Made by a program: the position numbers and the translations under genes
Shown here: one piece after another, positions 33,355 to 42,809 of the stretch
Numbering within the stretch: position 1 is the first letter of the stretch
Layout of the letters: every line of letters begins with the position of its first letter
Assembly (NCBI RefSeq): GCF_014295035.1
Contig: NZ_CP060404.1
Location: forward strand, 248,001 to 312,000
Length of the DNA: 64,000 nucleotides
Direction: 5' to 3'
Origin: Streptomyces buecherae
GTDB taxonomy: Bacteria > Actinomycetota > Actinomycetes > Streptomycetales > Streptomycetaceae
Notes under the pieces: generated by a model
Told to the model about the DNA's origin: nothing
The model's database searches: none
Seen by the model: only the letters and a program-made list of their open reading frames with translations

Positions 33355-33570
33355 TCATCCCTCCGTCGGGTCGTCCGCGTCCTCGACCGAGATCACCCGT
33401 GCCGGGCAGTTACGGACGGCGTCCTGCACCGCCTCGTACTGCCCCTCGTCCGGCACCTCGTGCAACACGACGACGACGCCGTCGTCCTCCCGCTGGTCGA
33501 ACACGGCGGGCGCCAGGTAGGCGCACATGCCCGACGCCACGCACGCGTCCTCGTCGACTCGGACCTTCAT
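33355..33570 (-). CDS. 3Fe-4S ferredoxin, P450 partner
   Basis: A 71-residue ferredoxin starting MKVRVDEDACVASGMC, with Cys10, Cys16 and Cys55 (NCPARV). Three cysteines in this arrangement indicate a single 3Fe-4S cluster, as in streptomycete P450 electron donors. The ATG at 33570 overlaps the P450 stop codon (TGATG), so the two are translated together. It should pass electrons from a ferredoxin reductase encoded elsewhere to the P450. It is the last gene of the isonitrile operon. Confidence 0.94.
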   Translation of the reverse strand: MKVRVDEDACVASGMCAYLAPAVFDQREDDGVVVVLHEVPDEGQYEAVQDAVRNCPARVISVEDADDPTEG

Positions 33571-34832
33571 CAGCGCTGTCCCCTCTCCCGCGGCAGGATC
33601 TCGTCCCAGGTCACCGGGACGGCCGCGGGGCCGATCACCGGCGTGTTCTCCTTGAACGGCACCTCTTCCACGGCGCTGGCCAGCCGCAGGGACGGGATGC
33701 GGCGGGTGAGCTTCTCCAGCACCACCGACAACTCCAGGCGGGCGGTCTGCTGCCCGAAGCACTGGTGCGTGCCGTAGCCGAAGCCGAGGTGGCCGCTCAT
33801 GCGGCGCCCCACGTCGATCGTGTCGGGGTCATCGAACTCCGCGGGGTCCCGGTCGGCGGCCTGGATGGCCACCACCACGTAGTCGCCCGCGCGCACCGGC
33901 GTGCCCCCGATCTCGGTGTCCCGCGTGACCTGGCGCGCGATGCCGGCCGCGCCCCCGAAGCAGCGGACGATCTCCTCCACCGCGCTGGGGATGAGCGACG
34001 GGTCGGCCCGCAACCGGGCGTACTGCTCGCGGTAGGCGAGGAGCGCGAACATGCCGTGGGCCAGGGCGGTCGCGGTGGTGTCGAACCCCGCCACCAGCAT
34101 CACCGCGCACATCGACACCAACTCCGCCTCGGTGAAGGGTTCGTTGGCCTGTTCGCTGCGGGCGATGATCCGGCTGACCCCGTCGTCCTGCGGGTCCTCG
34201 CGGCGCGAGCGCACCAGTTGGTAGAGGTAGGCGTGCAGTGGTCGCATCGCCGCGGCCATCTCCGGCTCCGACGTGACGTCGCTGAAGACCGCGGCTGCCG
34301 CGTGGTGGAACAGGTGTCGATCGGCGTACGGCACGCCGACCACGCCGCTGATCGCCGCGGTCGTGACCGGGACCGTGAAGTCGCCGTAGAAGTCGGCCTT
34401 CGGGCCCCCCGCGGCCAACGCGTCGATCCGCTCGTCGACGATGGCCTCCACCCGCGGGCGCAGCTCCGCCAGCCGCTTGGGGGTGCCGACCTCGGGGCCG
34501 ATGTGGCGGCGGAAGCGCTGGTACTCGGCCCCGTCCATGCGGGTGAACTCGCCCGGGCGCACGGGGCGAGCCGGGTCGGCGTGTCCCATCATGTGCGGCA
34601 CCTGCCCGGTGCGGCTGCTGAACCGCTCCGCGTCCCCGAGCACCTCGCGCACGTCCGCGTAGCGGCTGACCAGCCAGGCGCGCATGCCGGTGGGGCACCT
34701 GACCTGGACGACGGGCGACTCCACGCGCAGCCGGGCGAAGTCGGGCGAGGGCCCGAAGGGGCACTCGCTGGGCCGGGGTAGCGGCAGGTCCATCAGGTCC
34801 TGCGGGTCGACGACGTCGGTACGTTGCTCCAT
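33570..34832 (-). CDS. Cytochrome P450
   Basis: A 420-residue soluble bacterial P450. The I-helix oxygen-binding motif AGFDTTA, the K-helix EEIVR and the heme loop FGYGTHQCFGQQTARLEL with Cys358 as thiolate ligand are all present. ATG at 34832 follows GGGAGAG. It is separated by ten bases from the acyl ligase and overlaps the ferredoxin start. Within an isonitrile-lipid operon, hydroxylation, desaturation or epoxidation of the acyl chain is the likely role. Known isonitrile fatty acids such as amycomicin and aerocyanidin carry epoxides beside the isonitrile. The actual position oxidised cannot be told. Confidence 0.93.
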   Translation of the reverse strand: MEQRTDVVDPQDLMDLPLPRPSECPFGPSPDFARLRVESPVVQVRCPTGMRAWLVSRYADVREVLGDAERFSSRTGQVPHMMGHADPARPVRPGEFTRMDGAEYQRFRRHIGPEVGTPKRLAELRPRVEAIVDERIDALAAGGPKADFYGDFTVPVTTAAISGVVGVPYADRHLFHHAAAAVFSDVTSEPEMAAAMRPLHAYLYQLVRSRREDPQDDGVSRIIARSEQANEPFTEAELVSMCAVMLVAGFDTTATALAHGMFALLAYREQYARLRADPSLIPSAVEEIVRCFGGAAGIARQVTRDTEIGGTPVRAGDYVVVAIQAADRDPAEFDDPDTIDVGRRMSGHLGFGYGTHQCFGQQTARLELSVVLEKLTRRIPSLRLASAVEEVPFKENTPVIGPAAVPVTWDEILPRERGQR

Positions 34833-34842
34833 GGGTCTCTCC

Positions 34843-36396
34843 CTAGGCCCTCGCGCGCAGCGCGCGCCGCAGGACCTTGCCACCGGCGTTGCGGGGCAAC
34901 TCGTCGACGAACTCGTAACTGGTGGGCGTCTTGTAGTCGGCCAGCCGCCCCTTGAGGAACAGCAGCAGTTCCCGGGGGCTGGGCCGCTCCCCCTGGCGCG
35001 GCACCACGCAGGCGTGCACCGCCTCGCCCCGCACCTGGTGCGGCACGCTGGTCACGGCGACATCGGCGACCCCGGGGTGTTTGCTCAGGGCGTTCTCGAC
35101 CTCGGCCGGGTACACGTTCTCGCCGGCGACCAGGATCACGTCCTTGATCCGGTCGCAGACGTACACGTAGCCGTCCGCGTCGACGTAGCCCGCGTCGCCG
35201 GTGTAGAGCCACCCGTCGTGCAGGGTGTGCCGGCTCTCCTCGGGGCGCTGCCAGTAGCCCTCCATCACGGCCGGGGTGTCGATGCGCAGCTCGCCGATCT
35301 CGCCGGGCCCGAGGACGGCCCCGTCCGGGCCCACGGCCTGCACCGCGACGCCCGGGTAGGGGCGGCCCGCGGCGCCGAGCCGCGGGCTGCCCGGGTAGTG
35401 GTCGGCCGGCGGCAGGCACACGGCCGAGGCGCAGGTCTCGGTGAGCCCGTAGATCTGCGCGAACTCGCAGCCCATGACCTCGATGCAGCGCGCGAGCACC
35501 GACTCGGGGATGGGCGAGCCGCCGTAGACGACCTTGCGCAGCCCGGCGAAGTCGGCCGGCTCCACGTCCGGCTCGGCGAGCAGGATCTGCAGCATCGAGG
35601 GCACCATCAGCGCGGTGGTGAGCCCGCCGTCGCGGATCAGCTCCATGGTCCGCTTGGCGTCGAAGCCGGGCACGAGCACGTTGGTGCAGCCGGCTCGGTA
35701 GCCGTGCAGGAACCACCAGGGCCCGCCGATGTGGTGGCCCGGCAGCAGGCTCAGGCTGCGGTCGTCCTCGCGCCAGTCGAGCCAGTCGAGTTCGTGGCGG
35801 GCCAGCAGGTCGCTGATCGCCCAGAAGCTGGCCTGGCTGAGCACGACGCCCTTGGGCGCGCCCGTGGTGCCGCTGGTGTACATCTGGGCCAGCGGGTGTC
35901 GCGGGCCGGCCGAGGTGTCCGGTTGGGTGTCGAGGTGCGCGGCCGTCCAGGCCAGGAACCCGTCGCCCGCCTCGCCCTCCTCCAGCGGGACCACCAGGCG
36001 CAGCCGGTCGAGGCCGGAGCGGATGCTGTCGATGGCCGGCAGGTGCCGCTCCTCGGTGAACAGCAGCTCGGCCTGGGAGTCCCGCAGCACGTGCTCGATC
36101 TCGCCCGCGGTCAGCCGCGGATCGGCGGGTACGAGGACGACGCCGGTCTTCGCGCAGGCCAGCAGCAGGTCGTACAGGTGCTCGCCGTCGTGGCCGAGGT
36201 AGCCGATCCGGGTGCCCTGGACGGCGCCGGCCGTGAGCAGCGCGTGTGCGGTGCGGTTGCTGCGCAGGTGCAGCTCCCGGTAGGTGACCGTGCGTCCCTC
36301 GCAGGCGATGGCGGGGTGGTCGGGCCTGGTCTCGGCGTGTCGGGCCGAGGCCGCGGCGATGGTCCGTGGGCGCTCGGCGGTGGCGGCTGCGCTCAT
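34843..36396 (-). CDS. Acyl-AMP ligase (ScoC/FadD10-like adenylate-forming enzyme)
   Basis: A 517-residue adenylating enzyme with the P-loop MYTSGTTGAPKGV (about residue 170), the core YGLTET, YTGDAGYVDADGYVYVCDRIKDVI and the C-terminal catalytic Lys in RNAGGKVLRRALRARA. In isonitrile lipopeptide pathways the ScoC/FadD10 ligase activates a fatty acid and loads it onto an ACP. Here it may prime the PKS ACP or activate a finished chain. ATG at 36396 overlaps the PKS stop (TGATG) with GGAG upstream, so translation is coupled. The free-standing ACP seen in the known clusters is missing here; the PKS C-terminal ACP is the obvious partner. Confidence 0.9.
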   Translation of the reverse strand: MSAAATAERPRTIAAASARHAETRPDHPAIACEGRTVTYRELHLRSNRTAHALLTAGAVQGTRIGYLGHDGEHLYDLLLACAKTGVVLVPADPRLTAGEIEHVLRDSQAELLFTEERHLPAIDSIRSGLDRLRLVVPLEEGEAGDGFLAWTAAHLDTQPDTSAGPRHPLAQMYTSGTTGAPKGVVLSQASFWAISDLLARHELDWLDWREDDRSLSLLPGHHIGGPWWFLHGYRAGCTNVLVPGFDAKRTMELIRDGGLTTALMVPSMLQILLAEPDVEPADFAGLRKVVYGGSPIPESVLARCIEVMGCEFAQIYGLTETCASAVCLPPADHYPGSPRLGAAGRPYPGVAVQAVGPDGAVLGPGEIGELRIDTPAVMEGYWQRPEESRHTLHDGWLYTGDAGYVDADGYVYVCDRIKDVILVAGENVYPAEVENALSKHPGVADVAVTSVPHQVRGEAVHACVVPRQGERPSPRELLLFLKGRLADYKTPTSYEFVDELPRNAGGKVLRRALRARA

Positions 36397-39300
36397 CACC
36401 GTTCTCCTTCCGTGGCCGCGGTGAGCTGGCCGTCGATGAACTCGCCGAGCAGCGACACCGAGGGGTGGTCGAAGACGCTGGAGGCGGAGAGGGGCAGCCG
36501 GAAGCACAGCTCCAGCGCGTTCTTGAGCTCCACGGCCGCCAGCGAGTCGAGGCCGACCTCGAAGAACCGGGCGTCGGGTGGCACGTCGTCGGCGCCGTCG
36601 AAGTGCAGCAGGTCGGCGATGACGCCGCGCACCACGAGAGACACCCCCTGGCGCCGCTCCGACCTGGAGAGTTGGAGCAGCGCGTCGAGGTCGACGCTGA
36701 CCGCGTTCTGCTTGGCGCGGCCGACCTGGTGGTAGAGGGCGTTGGGCAGTGGCCTGGTGGCCACGCACTGGTCCCAGTCGACCTCGGCGATGGTCACCTG
36801 GGCCGGCGGCCGGTCGAGCAGCCGGATCAGCGAGCGCATGCCGACGGTGGGCTTGAAGAAGCCGAAGCCCTGGTGTTCGACGTTGGCGATGTGCTGTTCG
36901 TCCATGGTGGCGGCGAGCCCGATCTCGCCCCAGGCGCCCCAGTTGACGCTCATGCCCACCTGGCCCGCCGCGCGGCGCCGCCACATCAGCGTGTCCAGGT
37001 AGGCGTTGCCCGCCGCGTAGTTGGCCTGCCCGCGCGAGCCGAGCACGGAGGTCAGCGACGAGTAGCCGATGAAGAACCGCAGCTCGGGGTGTGAGGCCGC
37101 CTCCTGGTGCAGCAGGTGGGTGCCGTAGACCTTGGCGCCGAAGACCGTGTCGATGCTCTCCCAGGTCTGCGCGGTCACCGGCGCGTCGGCCAGCACCCCG
37201 GCGGCGTGCACGATGCCGCCGAGCGGCTGGGGCCTCTCGCGCAGGGCCGCGCTGACCCGTCGTACGTCGTCGGCGACGCTCACGTCGGCGGCGTAGGCGA
37301 TGACCTCGACGTCGGGGCCGAGCCGCCGCTGGAACTGGGCGAGTTCGGCCTCGGCGGGCGTGCGGCGTCCCATCAGGGCGATGTGGCGCGCGCCGAGGCC
37401 GACGAGCTTCTCCGCCGCGAGCAGCCCCAGGGAGCCGAAGCCCCCGGTGATCAGGTAGGTGTGCTCGGGGCCGACCTCGGCCGGTGGGGCTTCGGGCAGT
37501 TGCTCGTCCTCGAAGGCGAGGACGGCCTTGCCGGTGAGGGCGCCGCGACTGACGGCGCCCAGCGCCTCGTCGATCTCGTCGAGGGTGTAGACGGTGGTGG
37601 GCAGCGGCGCGAACTCCCCGCTGGCCACGAGTTCGGCCAGGGTGCCCAGCGCCTGGCTGGCCAGGTGGGCGGTGCGCTCGGCCGAGACGTCGGTGTAGTC
37701 GGTGTACGTCACGTCGGGCCTGGCCCGGGCGACCTCGTCCGCGCTGAGCAGACCGACCTTGCCCAGCTCCACGAAGTGGCCGCCGGGCGCCAGGGCCCGC
37801 AGGCCCGCCTGGGCGAAGTCCTTGTCCAGGTTGTTGATCAGCAGGTGTACGCCCTCGCCGCCGGTGGCGCTGAGGACCTGGTCGGCGAAGTCGTGGCTGC
37901 GCGAGTTCATCACGTGCCGTACGCCCTGCTCGCGCAGGAGCGGCCACTTGTGCGGGCTCGCGGTGGCGTAGACCTCGGCCCCGGCGAGTCGCGCGAGCCG
38001 CACCGCGGCCTGTCCGACGCCGCCGGCCGCGGCGTGGATGAGGACGCGGTCGCCCTTCCTGACGCCGGCCAGGCGGTGCAGCACGTGGTGGGCGACGAGG
38101 AAGGCGGTGGGCAGCGCGGCCGCCTGGGCGTGGGTGAGGCCGGCGGGCTTGCGGGTGGCCTGTGCCGACTCGACGGTCACCTGGCGCCGCAGGCTGCCGA
38201 GGTGGGCCACCATGACCTCGTCGCCGACCTCGAAGGTGGCCTCGGGCCCGGCCGCGACGACCTCGCCGGCGCACTCCTGGCCGAGCGGCAGCTCCAGCGG
38301 CCCGGTGCCGGCCTCCTCGGCGAAGACCCGGTGCAGCCCGAGCACGTTGAACACGTCCTTCAGCGAGAGTCCGGCCGCGCGCACCCGGACCCTGATCTCG
38401 CTGCCCCGCGGCTGCGGCTCCTCCTGGAGCGGGGCGGTGACGACGCCGGAGAACTGGCCGTACTCCTTGACGACCAGCTCGACGTCGTCGCTGGCCGGGC
38501 CGCCGACGCCGGTGTAGACGCGGCGCACGTGGCGCAGCCCGGAGCGGTAGGCCACCTGGTACTCGGTGGAGTCCTTGGCGGCCCACTCGTCCAGCAGCGC
38601 CGCGTAGCCCCCGGCGGAGCGCGGTGGCAGGTCGATGAGGGTGACGCGCTGGGCGGGGTACTCGGTCCACATGACGTGGCCGAAGCCCCAGAGCGTGGCC
38701 GACGCCCAGGTCTCCTGCTCCTGCCCCGGCTCCGGCCGGTCCCCCGGCACCCACTGGCCGCCCTCGGTGACCAGCCACAGCCGCTGGTCGCGGCCGAACC
38801 CGACCTCTTCCAGGGCGTCCCGCAGGGCGAGCAGGTCGCGGTAGTTGCGCTCGCACTCGGAGCGCAGCGACTCGTCCGGTTCCCTGCGCGGCTGCCAGAA
38901 CCAGCACACGTCGGTGGGGTGTCCCGCGCGCAGGGGCGCCCCGGCCTCGGCGGCGCTGGGCACGACCGTGAGGGTGACGCCCTTCTCCTTGGCGGGCTCG
39001 GCCAGCTCGGCGACGCCGTCCGGGCCCGGGCCGATGAGCAGGGCGTGCCGGGGCTCGGGATCCGCCGCGCGCAGCGAGCGCTTGACCCAGCGCACCTCGG
39101 AGTACATGCGGTCGCGGTCCGCCGTGGCGCCCGCGACCTGGCGCAGGGTCAGCCGCTCCATGACGAAGACGGGGCGGTCGCCCTCCAGGACGAGCAGGTC
39201 GAGCACGGGCCCGGGCGGCTGCTCGGGCGCCGCGTCCCCGTCCGCCGCGGCGGCCGTCGCCGCTGTCGCTTCGGGGTCCGGTGTCACCAGGCGCAGCACG

Positions 39301-42300
39301 CTGCGCAGCGTGGTCCCGCGTGGCTTCTTCAGCAGTCGGCAGCTCCTGATCCCGACCGGCATGGCGACCACGTCGCTGTCACCGCGCAGGGCGGCCAGCG
39401 TCTGGAAGGCGCAGTCGAGGATGGCGGGCGGCAGGTACTCGGGGCCGGCCTCGTCCTGTCCGCGCAGTTCGCCGATGGCCAGGTCGGGGCCGTGGGCGGT
39501 GGCCTGGGTGAGGCCCTGGAACAGGGGCCCGTAGTCGACGCCGATCTCGGCGAAGTCGGCGTACAGCTCGTCGGCGGTGAGCCGCGTGTGGGGCTCGCCG
39601 TCCTGCCGGGCCAGCTCGCGCAGGTGCTGTTCGGTGCCGGCGAGGGTGGGGGTGGGCTCGGCGCCGAGGACGGCGGTGACGTGGCGGCGCTCGATGGCCT
39701 CGGTGTTCGGCTCCTCGCCGGGCAGCAGGCTGACGATCTCGACGTCGGCCGTGCCGTCGGGGCGCGGGGTCCACCGGGTCCGCAGCTCGACGCTGCCCTC
39801 GTCCGCGATGAGCAGCGCCTCGTGCAGGCTGACGCCGGTGATGGGCAGGTCGCTCTCGCCGAGCACGGCGTCCTGGAGGACGATCAGCATCTCGACGTAG
39901 CCGGCACCGGGGAAGACGATCTTCCCCATCACCTTGTGGTCGGCGAGGTAGGCGGGCCGGTCGCCGCTGACGCGCGAGGTGAACTCGCGTACGCCCGCGG
40001 CGCGTTGCTCGGCTGTGGAGCTCTCCCTGCCGAGCAGCGGGTGACCGCCCGGGCCGCCGCCCGCCTGGGGCAGCGCGGCGGGGGCGGGCAGCCAGTGGCG
40101 GCGCCGGTCGAAGGCGTAGGTGGGCAGGGTGATCCGGCGGCGCTCGCGCCCTCGGTGGTGTTCGGCCCAGGCCACGGGCGCGCCGGCGGTGTAGAGCTGG
40201 GCGAGCGCCTGGCGGGTGACGGTGGCGTCGGCGTCCTCGGCGTGCAGGCTGTTGAGCCAGGTGTGGCCGGCCGCGTCGTCGAGGCACTGCTTGCCCATGC
40301 CGATCAGCTCGGTGGCCGGGCCGCATTCGAGGAAGACGTGCCGGCCGCGTTCGGCGATGGCCCGCATGCCGTCGGCGAACCTGACGCCCTCGCGCAGGTG
40401 GCGGGCCCAGTAGTCGGGCGTGGAGATCTCCGCGGGGTTGGCCACCGTGCCGGTCAGGTTGGAGATCAGCGTGAACTCGGGCTCGTGAAAGTCCAGTTGG
40501 GACACGACCTCGCGCAGTTCGCGGGCTGCGTCGGCCATCAGGGGCGAGTGCGAGGCGCAGGAGACGGCGAGTCGGCGGTTCTTGATGCCCCGCTCGGTGA
40601 GCTGACGCTCCACGAAGGCCAGCGACTCCGTGTCGCCGGACAGGACGAGTTGGCGGGTTCCGTTGACGGCGGCGATCGACAACTCGGGCTGGCCTTCGAG
40701 GAGGCCGGAGACCTCGGCGACGGATGCCTCGACGGCGGCCATGGCGCCCGGCGGCGAGGCGTCCATCAGGCGGGCCCTGGCGGCCATCAGGGTGACGGCG
40801 TCCTCCAGGGTGAACAGGCCGGCGACGGTGGCCGCGACGATCTCGCCGATGCTGTGTCCGGCGAGTACGGCGGGCCGAACCCCCCACGACAGCCACAGGT
40901 TGGCCACCGCGTACTCCAGCGCGAACAGGGCCGGCTGCATGTAGCTGATCTGGTGGATCAGCTCCGCGTCCTCGGTCTCACCGAGGATCATGGCGCGGAT
41001 CGAGCGGCCCAGGTGCGGGGCGAACAGTCGGTCGCACGCGTCCAGGTGGTCGCGGAAGACGGCGAAGCGTTCGTAGAGCGGCCGTCCCATGCCCACGTAC
41101 TGCGTGCCGCCTCCGGAGAAGAGGAACGCCACCTGGGCCGCGCCGGCCGCGGGGCCGCTCTGGCCGGCCTTGGCCAGGGCGCGGTCGAGCAGCCGGGCGA
41201 CGTCGTCGTGGTCGCGTACGACGCCGGCCACCCGCAGCGGGAAGTGCGCGCGGGCGACGTTGCTGGTATAGCACAGGTCGCCGATGTCGGTCTCGGGCTG
41301 GTTGCGCAGCATCCGCTGGTAGCGCTGGATCTGGCCGGTCAGCGCGGGCGCGGACTTGGCGGACAGGGTCAGGATGTGGCCGCCGCCGTCGTCCTCGGCG
41401 ACCTCGGGCTCCACCGGCTCGGGGGCCTCTTCGAGGACGACGGAGGCGATGGTGCCGGTGAGTCCGAAGGAGTTGACCAGGGCCCGCTTGGTCTCGGCCG
41501 TCCACGGGTGGGCCTTGGTGGCGACGGAGACGGGCGCGCGCTCCCAGGGGATACGGGTGGAGGGCGTGGTGAAGTTGAGGTGCGGGAAGATGGTGGATTC
41601 GCGCATCTGGAGCGCGGTCTTGACGAGTCCCCCGATGCCCGCCGCCGATTCCATGTGCCCGATGTTGGTCTTCAGCGAACCGATGGCGACCGGGTTGCTG
41701 GGGCTGTGCGACTCGCTGAAGACCGAGGTGATCGCGCCGATCTCGATCGGGTCGCCGAGCGGGGTGCCGGTGCCGTGGGCCTCGATGTACGAGATGTCGT
41801 GCGGGCGCACCCCGGCCGCCTTCAGGGCCCTGCGCATCAGCCCCTCCTGCGCGGTGCCGTTGGGCACCATCAGGGAGCTGCTCTCGCCGTCGGAGCCGAC
41901 GGCGGAGCCTCGGACCAGGGCGTAGATCCGGTCGCCGGCGCGCTGCGCGTCGGAGAGCCGTTTGAGGACGAGCGCGCCGCCGCCCTCGCTGCGGCAGTAG
42001 CCGTTGGCCGACTCGTCGAAGGTCTTGCAGCGGCCGTCGGGGGCGAGCATGTTCGACTGGCTGGCCAGGATGTAGGGGCGCGGGTTCACAATGGCGTTGA
42101 CGCCGACGCACAGCGCCACGTCGGCCTCGTCCTCGCGCAGCCCCTGGGCCGCGAGGTGCACCGCGACCAGCGAGGCCGAGCAGGCGGTGTCGATGGTCAT
42201 GCAGGGCCCGCGCCAGCCGAGGAAGTACGACAGCCGGCCGGAGACGGCGCTGAGCGCCGCGCCGGTGGGCATGTAGCTGTTGAGTTCCTCGTGCGCGTAC

Positions 42301-42770
42301 GCGCCCATCTCGCCCGCGTAGTCCGTGTTGCTGACGGCGACGTACACCCCACCCCGGCCGTGGCGCAGCGGGCTGGGGTCGATGCCGGCGTCCTCCAGCG
42401 CCTCCCAGGCGGTCTCCAGGGTGAGCCGCTGCTGGGGGTCGATGTAGTCGGCTTCCTTGGGCGAGACGTTGTAGAACTTCGCGTCGAACTGGTCGATGCG
42501 GTCCAGGAATCCGCCGCGCTCGCAGCGGATGACGCCCTTGGCCTCCGGGTCGTCGGAGGTGAGGCCCTCCGGGTCCCACCGGTCGGTGGGCAGTTCGCGC
42601 AGTCCGGACTGGCCGGTGCGCAGGAATTCGGCGAATTCGTCCGGCGCGTTGCTGCCGCCGGGGATGCGGAGTCCGATGCCGACGATGGCGATGGGTTCGG
42701 GTGCGGTGCCGGGCGCCGCGGGGCCGGAATTCGTGGTGCGGTCCCGCGTTTCGGTGTCGTGAGGTGACAT
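36396..42770 (-). CDS. Single-module fully reducing type I PKS, KS-AT-DH-ER-KR-ACP
   Basis: A 2124-residue synthase. KS has Cys197 (DTACSASL) with the later catalytic His motifs EAHGTGTP and NIGHMESAAG. AT has Ser640 in GHSIGE (malonyl-like), but its specificity box reads CASH (738-741) instead of HAFH or YASH. DH has His945 (HKVMGKIVFP) and Asp1119 (DCAFQ), ER has GGVGQAAVRLA near 1584, KR has TGGFGSLG near 1775 and Tyr1918, and ACP has Ser2076 (GLDSLAAVEL). There is no thioesterase and no docking domain, so an iteratively acting enzyme that builds a reduced chain is likely. For isonitrile formation it must leave an alpha,beta-enoyl chain as substrate for the ScoD-like enzyme. ATG at 42770 follows AGGAG at short spacing; ATG 42809 is an alternative directly after the ScoD-like stop. 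Confidence 0.94.
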   Translation of the reverse strand: MSPHDTETRDRTTNSGPAAPGTAPEPIAIVGIGLRIPGGSNAPDEFAEFLRTGQSGLRELPTDRWDPEGLTSDDPEAKGVIRCERGGFLDRIDQFDAKFYNVSPKEADYIDPQQRLTLETAWEALEDAGIDPSPLRHGRGGVYVAVSNTDYAGEMGAYAHEELNSYMPTGAALSAVSGRLSYFLGWRGPCMTIDTACSASLVAVHLAAQGLREDEADVALCVGVNAIVNPRPYILASQSNMLAPDGRCKTFDESANGYCRSEGGGALVLKRLSDAQRAGDRIYALVRGSAVGSDGESSSLMVPNGTAQEGLMRRALKAAGVRPHDISYIEAHGTGTPLGDPIEIGAITSVFSESHSPSNPVAIGSLKTNIGHMESAAGIGGLVKTALQMRESTIFPHLNFTTPSTRIPWERAPVSVATKAHPWTAETKRALVNSFGLTGTIASVVLEEAPEPVEPEVAEDDGGGHILTLSAKSAPALTGQIQRYQRMLRNQPETDIGDLCYTSNVARAHFPLRVAGVVRDHDDVARLLDRALAKAGQSGPAAGAAQVAFLFSGGGTQYVGMGRPLYERFAVFRDHLDACDRLFAPHLGRSIRAMILGETEDAELIHQISYMQPALFALEYAVANLWLSWGVRPAVLAGHSIGEIVAATVAGLFTLEDAVTLMAARARLMDASPPGAMAAVEASVAEVSGLLEGQPELSIAAVNGTRQLVLSGDTESLAFVERQLTERGIKNRRLAVSCASHSPLMADAARELREVVSQLDFHEPEFTLISNLTGTVANPAEISTPDYWARHLREGVRFADGMRAIAERGRHVFLECGPATELIGMGKQCLDDAAGHTWLNSLHAEDADATVTRQALAQLYTAGAPVAWAEHHRGRERRRITLPTYAFDRRRHWLPAPAALPQAGGGPGGHPLLGRESSTAEQRAAGVREFTSRVSGDRPAYLADHKVMGKIVFPGAGYVEMLIVLQDAVLGESDLPITGVSLHEALLIADEGSVELRTRWTPRPDGTADVEIVSLLPGEEPNTEAIERRHVTAVLGAEPTPTLAGTEQHLRELARQDGEPHTRLTADELYADFAEIGVDYGPLFQGLTQATAHGPDLAIGELRGQDEAGPEYLPPAILDCAFQTLAALRGDSDVVAMPVGIRSCRLLKKPRGTTLRSVLRLVTPDPEATAATAAAADGDAAPEQPPGPVLDLLVLEGDRPVFVMERLTLRQVAGATADRDRMYSEVRWVKRSLRAADPEPRHALLIGPGPDGVAELAEPAKEKGVTLTVVPSAAEAGAPLRAGHPTDVCWFWQPRREPDESLRSECERNYRDLLALRDALEEVGFGRDQRLWLVTEGGQWVPGDRPEPGQEQETWASATLWGFGHVMWTEYPAQRVTLIDLPPRSAGGYAALLDEWAAKDSTEYQVAYRSGLRHVRRVYTGVGGPASDDVELVVKEYGQFSGVVTAPLQEEPQPRGSEIRVRVRAAGLSLKDVFNVLGLHRVFAEEAGTGPLELPLGQECAGEVVAAGPEATFEVGDEVMVAHLGSLRRQVTVESAQATRKPAGLTHAQAAALPTAFLVAHHVLHRLAGVRKGDRVLIHAAAGGVGQAAVRLARLAGAEVYATASPHKWPLLREQGVRHVMNSRSHDFADQVLSATGGEGVHLLINNLDKDFAQAGLRALAPGGHFVELGKVGLLSADEVARARPDVTYTDYTDVSAERTAHLASQALGTLAELVASGEFAPLPTTVYTLDEIDEALGAVSRGALTGKAVLAFEDEQLPEAPPAEVGPEHTYLITGGFGSLGLLAAEKLVGLGARHIALMGRRTPAEAELAQFQRRLGPDVEVIAYAADVSVADDVRRVSAALRERPQPLGGIVHAAGVLADAPVTAQTWESIDTVFGAKVYGTHLLHQEAASHPELRFFIGYSSLTSVLGSRGQANYAAGNAYLDTLMWRRRAAGQVGMSVNWGAWGEIGLAATMDEQHIANVEHQGFGFFKPTVGMRSLIRLLDRPPAQVTIAEVDWDQCVATRPLPNALYHQVGRAKQNAVSVDLDALLQLSRSERRQGVSLVVRGVIADLLHFDGADDVPPDARFFEVGLDSLAAVELKNALELCFRLPLSASSVFDHPSVSLLGEFIDGQLTAATEGER

Positions 42771-42809
42771 GGCTCCTGCTCTGAGGTTCACACAGTCCGT
42801 GCCGGGCAT

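Noticed and set aside
34843..38907. Long minus-strand frame joining the acyl ligase to upstream sequence
   Set aside because: The part beyond 36396 is an out-of-frame reading of the PKS. The ligase starts at 36396 with GGAG and TGATG coupling.
37107..42767. A 1886-codon open frame on the plus strand opposite the single-module PKS
   Set aside because: Antisense shadow: no recognisable domain and no ribosome site, while the minus strand carries complete catalytic motifs.
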